Assembly (NCBI GenBank): GCA_903837785.1
Contig: CAILVY010000255.1
Coordinates: forward strand, 1 to 38,960
DNA: 38,960 bases
Direction: 5' to 3'
Source of the DNA: Candidatus Hydrogenedentota bacterium
GTDB taxonomy: Bacteria; Hydrogenedentota; Hydrogenedentia; Hydrogenedentales; CAILVY01
Under the pieces are notes generated by a model. The model did not search any database, was not told the origin of the DNA, and was given only the letters and a program-made list of their open reading frames with translations. The translations under genes and the position numbers were made by a program. This document shows positions 32,069-38,960 of the stretch, in pieces (the first letter of the stretch is position 1; each line of letters opens with the position of its first letter).

Positions 32069-32710
32069 ATGCACATACGCAACGGCGATTCCATCCTCTT
32101 CATCGGCGATAGTATCACCGACGCGGGACGCCGTGAGGACGCGGATGGACTGGGTTGGGGATACGTGCGCCTCTTTCGCGATTTGCTTTGGGCGCGCCAT
32201 CCGGGCCTGGAGGTCACGATCGAAAACCGTGGTGTAAGCGGAGATACTGTGCGGCACCTTGCCTTGCGCTGGCGCGAGGATGTCATCATGTCCCGGCCCG
32301 ACTGGCTCGTGGTCAGCATTGGCGTGAATGATGTGTGGCGGCAATTGCAGCAGCCGACCAATTCCGAAGCGGTCGAACTCCGGGAGTTCGAAGCGGTCTA
32401 TCGAAGGCTGCTCGCCGAAGCCCGGGAGAGGACGCAGTGCCGCATGGCCCTGTGTGAGCCCACGATCATCGGAGAAGAACACGGAACACCGCACAACGAA
32501 CTGCTGACGCCATATGTCGAGGCGGTGGCGAATATCGCCCGGGACTTCGACGCCGTTCTCGTGCCCATGAATGCCGCTTTCTGGCGCGTGCTCGATGCAA
32601 ACCCGGCACACACCCTGACTTCGGACGGCGTACATCCGTATAGCCAGGGCTTCATGATAATGGCGTTGACACTCTACGATGCCCTGTGTTCCGGGAAGGG
32701 AGGCGTTTGA
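32069..32710 (+). CDS. SGNH/GDSL family hydrolase
   Basis: The 213-residue protein has the four SGNH blocks: GDSIT with nucleophile Ser15, a Gly in NRGVSGDT, GVND with Asn, and DGVHP with Asp186 and His189. These enzymes hydrolyse esters such as acetylated sugars, lipids or acyl-CoA. There is no signal peptide, so it acts in the cytoplasm. Similar short members are common among carbohydrate esterases, which would fit the sugar-related genes elsewhere here, but the substrate is open. Its stop shares one base with the next gene's ATG. Confidence 0.9.
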   Translation: MHIRNGDSILFIGDSITDAGRREDADGLGWGYVRLFRDLLWARHPGLEVTIENRGVSGDTVRHLALRWREDVIMSRPDWLVVSIGVNDVWRQLQQPTNSEAVELREFEAVYRRLLAEARERTQCRMALCEPTIIGEEHGTPHNELLTPYVEAVANIARDFDAVLVPMNAAFWRVLDANPAHTLTSDGVHPYSQGFMIMALTLYDALCSGKGGV

Positions 32711-33720
32711 TGTCCGGCGAACGGCCAATGCTCGCCATCACGATGGGCGATGTGAACGGCGTCGGCCCGGAAATCCTGGCCAAGGCCCTGGCGCGCCCGG
32801 AACCGTGGCACTGCTGCACGCCCGTGGTTGTCGGCTCGATGCGGGCCTATGTCCGCGCGTGCGAGCGCGTCCCCGGGGCGCCGCCCGCGGAGTTGCTCGC
32901 GGACGCGCGCGACCTTCGCTGTGCGAAGGGCCGCGTCGCCTTCATCAACGCCGGCCACGAAGGGCCGGAAATGCGGCCGGGCGTCCTTGACCCCGAGGCG
33001 GGACGCTGCGCAATCGAATGGGTCAAACACGCGGTCCGTCTCGCGGTCGAAGGCATTGTGGACGGCATGGTCACCTGCCCCATCAGCAAGGAGTGCGTGC
33101 ACAGGGCCGGCATCGCCTGCTCCGGTCACACGGACCTGATCGCCGAGATGACCGGTTCGCGCGACTATCGGATGTGTTTGTTCACGGACACGATGCGCAT
33201 AGTGCACATAACCGCGCATCTCTCGCTCCGAGACGCCCTGGACGCGGTGAAGGCGGATAGAATCGCAGCCTCGATTCGCATCGGTCATGATGCGCTTCGT
33301 CGCATGGGATTCGCGCGGCCGCGCATCGCGGTGGCCGGCCTGAATCCGCACGCGGGCGAGGCCGGCGCCTTCGGCCGGGAGGAAATCGAGGAGATCGCTC
33401 CCGCCGTCACGCGCTGCCAGGCGGAAGGCATGGACTGCACGGGACCGTACCCGCCCGATACCGTCTTTGGCCGGATGCGCGCGGGCGAGTTTGACATGGT
33501 TATCGCCATGTATCACGATCAAGGCCATATTCCCCTTAAACTCATCGCCATGGACGAAGGCGTGAATGTCACGCTTGGAATTCCCATTGTACGAACGTCG
33601 GTCGACCACGGCACCGCCTACGATATCGCGGGAAAGGGTCTGGCGCGAGAACAGAGTCTGTGCGCGGCCATTCGCCTGGCCGCCCAACTGGCTCAAGAAC
33701 CGGATCGCACCCATGCATAG
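32710..33720 (+). CDS. pdxA: PdxA-family 4-phosphohydroxy-L-threonine dehydrogenase
   Basis: PdxA oxidises 4-phosphohydroxy-threonine with NAD(P) in the DXP-dependent route to pyridoxal phosphate. The 336-residue length is normal. Family motifs are present: ITMGDVNGVGPEI near the N-terminus, SGHTDLIAEMT, NPHAGE, MYHDQGHIPLK and TSVDHGTAYDIAGKG, which supply the metal-binding His residues and the active-site Asp/Lys. The ATG at 32710 has GGGAGG upstream and a one-base overlap with the SGNH stop. PdxA2-type relatives act on threonate/erythronate-4-phosphate, and with no ksgA or pdxJ nearby that alternative cannot be excluded. Confidence 0.88.
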   Translation: MSGERPMLAITMGDVNGVGPEILAKALARPEPWHCCTPVVVGSMRAYVRACERVPGAPPAELLADARDLRCAKGRVAFINAGHEGPEMRPGVLDPEAGRCAIEWVKHAVRLAVEGIVDGMVTCPISKECVHRAGIACSGHTDLIAEMTGSRDYRMCLFTDTMRIVHITAHLSLRDALDAVKADRIAASIRIGHDALRRMGFARPRIAVAGLNPHAGEAGAFGREEIEEIAPAVTRCQAEGMDCTGPYPPDTVFGRMRAGEFDMVIAMYHDQGHIPLKLIAMDEGVNVTLGIPIVRTSVDHGTAYDIAGKGLAREQSLCAAIRLAAQLAQEPDRTHA

Positions 33721-35053
33721 AATGGCAACCGTGCCCGCCCTCCTGCTCCTCTGCCTGTGCCTGAGTGCCTCGCCGGAAACCTTCTCGGTCCGGCAACACT
33801 TTTATCAGGTGGGCCCGAACCCGTGCGCCATCGTCGCCCATGACCTCAATGGCGACGAATTGCCGGACATTGTCACGGCGGACCGGGGCGCCATGAGCGA
33901 CCCGCGCGAGGAGCGTCCCGCCAACGACGAAGTCTCCGTACTGATGGCCAAGGCGAACCTCGAATTCGAGCGGTTTCATCCCTCGCTCAAGACGGACTTC
34001 GCGCCCTACGCCATCGCTATTGCGAACGTGGACGCATTGAAGTGGCCCGACATCATCGTGGGCAGCTTCCTGGCCACGAAACACAATGACATTATGGTTT
34101 TTCTGAACCGGCAGCAGGACGGCCTGTTTCAGCCCGCGGAATTCCATTTCCCCGACGAGAACCTGATGTATTTCCGTCAAAACGATGGAGATGGCAACGG
34201 AGTCTTCAGCAAGCCGGGCATCACCGCGCTCGCGGTGCAGGACATCACGCATGACAGCCTTCGAGATCTCGTCGCCACGGGGTGGTCCAGCGACGTCATC
34301 ATTTTCATGCCCGGCGATGCGACCGCGTATTTTGGCCCGCCAAAGTTCATCAGCGCCCCGGGAGGCCCCCGCGACCTTCAGTTGGCCGACTTCGATCGCG
34401 ACAACCAGGCCGATCTCGCGGTTGCAATGTACTGCACGGGAGAAGCCAGTCTTTGGAAGGGGGACGGAACGGGCGCGTTCGCCGAGGCCGCCCGATTCCC
34501 CACGCGCGGCCACTTGCCCTGCAAGATTCGCGTGTGCGACATGGACCGCAACGGCACACTGGATCTTGTGGTGGCCCACGCCCAGGCCGAGGACTCGATC
34601 GTGGTCTTTTTCGGCGACGGCAGTTTCTCTTTCAGTGTCTCACAGGAAATCCTCCTGGGCGAGAACCGTCAGATTCTTGAACAGGAGATTCGCGACTTGG
34701 CAGTCGACGATTTCAATGGAGACGGAAGGCCCGATATCGCCGCGGCCTGCTTTGCCTCGTGCAAAGTCGTCGTCTTGTTGAATGACGGCGGCGAGCCGCT
34801 TCGATTCCGAAAGGAAATCTACAGCTTTGAACAAGGCAAGCCGCGCGCATTGTGTGCGGAGGACTTCGATCACAACGGAAGCCCGGACCTCGCCGTCGCG
34901 CTGTGGGAAGCCAATGCGGTGGGGCTGCTCATAAACGATACGAAACCGAGCCCCCCTAAGGCAGCCGGATCAACCGAAGCTCCCGCTTCAAAGACGCGTA
35001 CAAAGCCCGAGCCAAAGGACGCTTCCCGAAACGGGCGTCGTGATAAGCCTTGA
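33713..35053 (+). CDS. Secreted FG-GAP/VCBS repeat beta-propeller protein
   Basis: The 446-residue protein has a signal peptide (to about residue 20) and about six repeats with Ca-binding-like Asp loops: DLNGDELPD (44-52), a degenerate ANVDALKWPD, DFDRDNQAD (226), DMDRNGTLD (276), DFNGDGRPD (334) and DFDHNGSPD (385). This indicates a beta-propeller as in integrin-like FG-GAP proteins, probably on the cell surface or in the periplasm. The C-terminal 35 residues are Pro/Lys/Ala-rich. The start overlaps the pdxA end by 8 nt, and the last 98 nt overlap the convergent transglutaminase gene. Confidence 0.85.
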   Translation: MHRMATVPALLLLCLCLSASPETFSVRQHFYQVGPNPCAIVAHDLNGDELPDIVTADRGAMSDPREERPANDEVSVLMAKANLEFERFHPSLKTDFAPYAIAIANVDALKWPDIIVGSFLATKHNDIMVFLNRQQDGLFQPAEFHFPDENLMYFRQNDGDGNGVFSKPGITALAVQDITHDSLRDLVATGWSSDVIIFMPGDATAYFGPPKFISAPGGPRDLQLADFDRDNQADLAVAMYCTGEASLWKGDGTGAFAEAARFPTRGHLPCKIRVCDMDRNGTLDLVVAHAQAEDSIVVFFGDGSFSFSVSQEILLGENRQILEQEIRDLAVDDFNGDGRPDIAAACFASCKVVVLLNDGGEPLRFRKEIYSFEQGKPRALCAEDFDHNGSPDLAVALWEANAVGLLINDTKPSPPKAAGSTEAPASKTRTKPEPKDASRNGRRDKP

Positions 35054-37130
35054 GTACGGCTTCCGCCCTTTCGATGCCCAAAGCCCCTCGTGCAGCCAGT
35101 TCGTTCAGTAATTCCCTGGGCGACTTCCCCCGAATGTCGAGGCCGCTCCGGCGAAGGCGACGGCGAAACCGCTGATAGAGCTGCACGGCGCGCGCCTGAT
35201 CCTCTGTCAGCAAACGGCGCAAAGCGGACTTGCGGCGCCGCATCCAGAGCAATGCGGCGACCGCTGCTGCGCAAAGGAGCACTGTCACGACGAACAACGT
35301 GCGGCGCGACACAGTCCCTGGCCCGGCGGACGATGCCGCGGAAGGCTCTGCGTCCCCGGACCAGATGGAACGGATCAAGTTCAGGGACAGGTTGCGCAAG
35401 CGGCTGAACTGGAGGCCGCTGTCGTAGCGTATCACCCGTTGATACCAGAACATCTTTGCGCGCAAGAGGTAACTGGACAAAATCGAAGTCATGCGCCGCA
35501 GCCCGGTCGGCGCCTCATCCAGGCGGGGGCTCGGATCAAACACGACCCAGCCGTGCGTGGGAAACAACACTTCCACCCAGAGGTGAGCCATACTGGCGCG
35601 CACAGTGTAAGACTGATCGATCCCGCTCCAGTCCCCTCCGCGGAAGCCGCTCACGACGCGGGCGGGTATGCCCTGGCTGCGGATCATCAATGCCATGGCG
35701 CTCGCAAAGAGTTCGCAATGGCCTCGGCGATACGTCGTCAGGAAGGAATCGATGGCGTGGTCCGGCGGCAATGCCGGGATGGCCGTCGAGTACACAAAAT
35801 CCGGCCCGCTGAGCCACGACTGAATGGCCAGCACCCGGTCATAATCGTTCTTTGCGTCCCGGGTAATTTGCGTCACCCGCTCTCTCGTCTCGCGCAGCAG
35901 ATCCTGATACGTCAGCACCTCATAATCTGACGTGGACAGCCGCTCCTGATAATTGTGCACCTCCGCACGCAAGGCATCGGGCGAAGGCGTGTCCACCTCG
36001 GACCACACATCGTACGAAAGGCGGCGCGACGCTGTGGTGCGCAGGACAATGGAGAAATCCTGCGCATCATCCCAGGCCAGCGCGGCGTTCCGAAGCTTCT
36101 CCGACACGAGCACACGCTGCGGCAGATCCAGGCAGGGCAGTCCCTCTTCCGGCACTTCGTCCATGTAGATGGTTTGATGCACGACGCGCCTGTCCGGCAT
36201 GCGCTTCCGGAAGACATCCAGCGGACCGCCCGACCGCGCGCCAATCAAATACGACGGACCCGGCTCGTAGGTCTCTCTGAGCGACCGGCGGTTCCACTGA
36301 GACCGGTAATACTGCGGCATCGTCGTCACGCGCCAGTACAGCGGGCCCCCGTAGCGCCGTTCCGGTTCCTCTGGAAACTCGGCGTGCATCACGGCCCGCT
36401 GATCCTCCATCAGCAGGCCGGCACGGCTCAGATCCACAGAGCGGTTGAGCCCCGTGCGCGCAATCTCGCCTTCGCCCCGGCCCAGGAAACCTGCCTCTAT
36501 GCGCGGAGTGCCCAGGAAGACGCCCAATGTGAGCAGCACGGCCAGCAGTGAAACCAGGCTGACGCTCGCCACGAGGCCCGCATCGAAGGGGCTGCCCGCA
36601 TCGGACGGCACGCTCGAGATGGCCGCGTGCAACGGCAGGATATCCGGCAGGATGGACTGGCTCGCGCAGGTTTCAACATGCAGGCGGAGGCTCATGAATG
36701 CCCAGATGGCGCTGAGGAGAAACAGCAGCAGGGCCACCGCGATCGAAGGTTCGGGCGATTGTGAACAGGCCCCGAGCAGAAGAAAGAACGACATCAGGAA
36801 GATGTGGTAGTAATTCCGCTCTTCTTTTCGATGCATCAGGCTGTAGGCCTGGATGAAGATTACGAGCGAGATGACGGCATTGAGCAGGCCCCACGTCAAC
36901 ACTGTCAGCGGAATGAAGCAGCCGTAGGCAATTGTGGCGGCGCGAGACAGCACCTGATAGATCGGAAAACGCCGTTCGAGTGACTCGCCAATCGGCGCCA
37001 GGAGCAGCAGCAGGAACGGAATCGCCAATATCGTGACGCCATACTCCCGGACGGAGAAGAGCGCCAGATACCCCGAGAAGATCATGACGCCCGTGGAAAT
37101 GCGCAGGGCGGTTTCAACCCGGCTACGCAT
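34956..37130 (-). CDS. TgpA-like membrane transglutaminase (DUF3488, DUF4129)
   Basis: The 724-residue protein has an N-terminal membrane block (about 1-170), an extracytoplasmic region, a transglutaminase-like core with Cys472 (GHCELFAS), His516 (AHLWVEV) and Asp532 (VFDPSP), a second membrane helix near residue 610, and a C-terminal DUF4129-like helical part. Proteins of this type are encoded with MoxR and DUF58 genes and may crosslink or cleave envelope proteins; the reaction is unproven for most. I start at the ATG at 37130 (GGGAG eight nt before it), which overlaps the DUF58 gene by 8 nt. Confidence 0.9.
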   Translation of the reverse strand: MRSRVETALRISTGVMIFSGYLALFSVREYGVTILAIPFLLLLLAPIGESLERRFPIYQVLSRAATIAYGCFIPLTVLTWGLLNAVISLVIFIQAYSLMHRKEERNYYHIFLMSFFLLLGACSQSPEPSIAVALLLFLLSAIWAFMSLRLHVETCASQSILPDILPLHAAISSVPSDAGSPFDAGLVASVSLVSLLAVLLTLGVFLGTPRIEAGFLGRGEGEIARTGLNRSVDLSRAGLLMEDQRAVMHAEFPEEPERRYGGPLYWRVTTMPQYYRSQWNRRSLRETYEPGPSYLIGARSGGPLDVFRKRMPDRRVVHQTIYMDEVPEEGLPCLDLPQRVLVSEKLRNAALAWDDAQDFSIVLRTTASRRLSYDVWSEVDTPSPDALRAEVHNYQERLSTSDYEVLTYQDLLRETRERVTQITRDAKNDYDRVLAIQSWLSGPDFVYSTAIPALPPDHAIDSFLTTYRRGHCELFASAMALMIRSQGIPARVVSGFRGGDWSGIDQSYTVRASMAHLWVEVLFPTHGWVVFDPSPRLDEAPTGLRRMTSILSSYLLRAKMFWYQRVIRYDSGLQFSRLRNLSLNLIRSIWSGDAEPSAASSAGPGTVSRRTLFVVTVLLCAAAVAALLWMRRRKSALRRLLTEDQARAVQLYQRFRRRLRRSGLDIRGKSPRELLNELAARGALGIERAEAVLKAYHDARFGKRPLARALYASLKRELRLIRLP

Positions 37131-38199
37131 GGACCGTCTCCCGCGGATCCAGGATCCACAGTCCGCCGGAAGTGCTGCGCTGGCCCCACAGCGCGGGATC
37201 CGGCGACACACAAACGAGCCGCGCTTCATGCGATTCGAGCTTGCGCAGCCGCGTCTCAAAATCCATCTCGGGCGGCGCAGGCTCCAGCCGGGCGAGCATC
37301 TCCAGAATCCGGCGCTCCTGCCCCACCCCTTCGCCCCCTTCGACGGCGCCCGTGGGAGTGACCAGGCCCACGTTGAACTGCCTTTTCAGCAACGTCACTG
37401 CGAGCGAGGCTACGACCTCGATGACTTCTTCAAAGTGTTCGGGAAAGCGGTCCACTTCCGGGGTCCAGCGCGTGTCCAATGCAAAAATGACAAAGCGCGA
37501 ATGTTGCCGCGACATCTCCCGAACCATCCAAACACCGAGCCGGGCGCTGATGCGCCACGCGATTCGCCGTATCTCATCTCCCGGGAGGTACTCGCGGATA
37601 CTGAAGTACTCTTCACCGTCCGCCGCGGCGCTTCGCGCCACGCCGGCCGGCCCGGGCAGCTTCTCCACTACCGCCGCGCGCATGGCGCGGATCCGCGGAT
37701 AGACGAGGACCTCCAGCTCGTCGTCATAGCGGCGACGCTTCTCGAGGAGGCCAAAGGGAAAGCCCGTCGCCAGGCGGAAAGCCGGAATCCGGTGCAGGCC
37801 GCGCCGGTTCAACATATACGGGATGTTGAGGACGGCCGCGCGGCGTGCGGGGACCTTCACGATGAAACCCAGAGATTCTGCATCCCGGCCTGCCGCTTCC
37901 ACCCGCAACCCGATCGTGGGCATGCTCAGCTTGTGGTTCTCGATTCGCGTTTCAATGAGGAAGGGCTCGCCGCGATGCACGGCATAGGGGGCGTCCCGGC
38001 GCAGCGTAACGTTCCGAAGCGACCAGGAAGAGAGCACAACGGACATCAGGACGAAACTCGTGACACCGCCCAGCACGATAAAGAGAAGATTGTTCCCCGT
38101 ATTCAGCGCAGCCATCAGCAACAGCATCGCGATGATGATGAAAACCAACCCCGGCAAGCGCAAGCGATTGCCGGCGCGTCTGCCTTGACCCGGCCTCAT
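37123..38199 (-). CDS. DUF58 domain protein (vWA-like)
   Basis: This 358-residue protein has two N-terminal membrane helices (about 10-55), a beta-rich part, and the DUF58 signature REYLPGDEIRRIAWRISAR near residue 195, followed by a vWA-like fold beginning FVIFALD. DUF58 proteins are partners of MoxR AAA+ ATPases, which are thought to act as chaperones on vWA-bearing proteins. One base separates the MoxR stop from this ATG. Function in this species is inferred from the conserved MoxR-DUF58-transglutaminase order. Confidence 0.9.
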   Translation of the reverse strand: MRPGQGRRAGNRLRLPGLVFIIIAMLLLMAALNTGNNLLFIVLGGVTSFVLMSVVLSSWSLRNVTLRRDAPYAVHRGEPFLIETRIENHKLSMPTIGLRVEAAGRDAESLGFIVKVPARRAAVLNIPYMLNRRGLHRIPAFRLATGFPFGLLEKRRRYDDELEVLVYPRIRAMRAAVVEKLPGPAGVARSAAADGEEYFSIREYLPGDEIRRIAWRISARLGVWMVREMSRQHSRFVIFALDTRWTPEVDRFPEHFEEVIEVVASLAVTLLKRQFNVGLVTPTGAVEGGEGVGQERRILEMLARLEPAPPEMDFETRLRKLESHEARLVCVSPDPALWGQRSTSGGLWILDPRETVHA

Positions 38200-38200
38200 G

Positions 38201-38960
38201 TCACACCGGCGCCTTTACGTTCTTCAGGATCTCCAGTATCACCCGTCCGCGCTCGCGTGCTGCGGTCGCCAAATCAGCCCCGCGCGACTTGATCAGCAGA
38301 CGATGCCCGAGCACGGGACCCGCCATCTGCTTCACATCGTCCGGCGTGACGTAATCGCGGTCTTCGACCAGCGCGCGCGCCTGGCAGGCTTCGTAGAAGA
38401 GAAGGGCGCCGCGCGGGCTCGCCCCGAGCTGAATCTGCTCATGACTGCGCGTGGCCTGCACGATCGCGAGCATGTACTGGGCAACGGACTCATCGACGTG
38501 CACCTCCCCCACGCTCTCCTGCATCCCGATGAGATCGGCGCCCGTCAGCACCGGCTTCAAATCGGACAGCGCCTTCAACGGGTCCCGCCGCCGCATGATC
38601 CGCAGTTCGTCGGACGCGGGCGGGTAGCCGATTTCGACCCGAAGAATGAAGCGGTCCAACTGCGATTCCGGCAGCGTGTAAGTCCCTTCGTATTCGACCG
38701 GGTTCTGCGTGGCCATGACGATGAACGGACGCGGCAGCGCATGCGTGGCCCCGTCCACGGAAACCTGATACTCGCTCATGGCCTCCAGCAGCGCGCTTTG
38801 CGTCTTGGGCGGCGTGCGGTTCACTTCATCGGCCAGCACCACGCTCGCAAAGATGGGGCCGGGCCGGAACTTGAAGTCGTTCGTCTTGTGATCGAGCATC
38901 GACACGCCGAGTATGTCCGACGGAAGCATGTCGCTCGTGAACTGGATGCGGGAGAAGGAA
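38201..38960 (-). CDS. MoxR-family AAA+ ATPase, 5' end beyond the window
   Basis: About 253 codons of the C-terminal part are present. The frame runs off the right edge (FSRIQFTSDMLPSD precedes the first Met in the window), so Walker A and the true start lie outside. Visible are Walker B (VVLADEVNR), sensor 1 (MATQNPVEYEGTYTLPES), and the C-terminal lid with the sensor 2 Arg in GASPRG. MoxR ATPases remodel or activate vWA proteins, here presumably the DUF58 product directly downstream. Confidence 0.93.
   Translation of the reverse strand, partial: SFSRIQFTSDMLPSDILGVSMLDHKTNDFKFRPGPIFASVVLADEVNRTPPKTQSALLEAMSEYQVSVDGATHALPRPFIVMATQNPVEYEGTYTLPESQLDRFILRVEIGYPPASDELRIMRRRDPLKALSDLKPVLTGADLIGMQESVGEVHVDESVAQYMLAIVQATRSHEQIQLGASPRGALLFYEACQARALVEDRDYVTPDDVKQMAGPVLGHRLLIKSRGADLATAARERGRVILEILKNVKAPV

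Overview
This 39 kb window is GC-rich bacterial chromosome, densely coded on both strands. I see no tRNA, rRNA, CRISPR array, insertion sequence or phage gene. The many signal peptides, a lipoprotein, an AsmA-like protein, an FG-GAP propeller protein, a GH78 enzyme, a flotillin/NfeD pair and MoxR-DUF58-transglutaminase genes suggest a diderm heterotroph. By gene style it resembles uncultured lineages such as Hydrogenedentota or PVC-type bacteria. That placement is an impression; no marker gene was compared.

Layout. (1) 201-3784, minus: GH78 alpha-L-rhamnosidase-like enzyme, rhomboid protease, membrane-anchored J-domain protein. (2) 4006-8558, plus: a tight five-gene cluster of a PqqE-like radical SAM/SPASM enzyme, a nucleotidyltransferase-fold protein, a secreted beta-rich protein, a 102-residue one-helix membrane protein with a Gly/Cys tail, and an RCK-pore-RCK potassium channel-like protein. 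(3) 8652-10890, plus: NfeD/YqiJ-like protein with a His/Asp-rich loop, then flotillin. (4) 10980-16774, minus: MalK/UgpC-type ATPase behind a strong promoter, NodB-type deacetylase, galactokinase, GT-C glycosyltransferase, flippase-like protein. (5) 16869-19127, minus: secreted protein, lipoprotein, AsmA-like protein. (6) 19265-28256, plus: an eight-gene envelope/signalling operon (serine protease-TPR, Ser/Thr kinase, redoxin-TPR-CsgG-like protein, Rieske-like protein, membrane protein, double GNAT, two tandem paralogous anchored proteins) between a near-consensus promoter and a textbook terminator. (7) 28314-31722, minus: recR, def, dnaA and a half-length mazG, with a phased array of DnaA-box-like sites upstream of dnaA. 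(8) 32069-35053, plus: SGNH hydrolase, PdxA-family dehydrogenase, FG-GAP protein. (9) 34956-38960, minus: MoxR ATPase (cut by the window edge), DUF58 protein and transglutaminase; the last overlaps the FG-GAP gene tail to tail.

Best candidates for something undescribed are the radical SAM / nucleotidyltransferase / Gly-Cys-tail cluster (2), which has the form of a peptide- or protein-modification system, and operon (6), which joins a kinase, a protease with an altered triad, a Cys-less redoxin fusion and a Rieske-like protein lacking its second His ligand.
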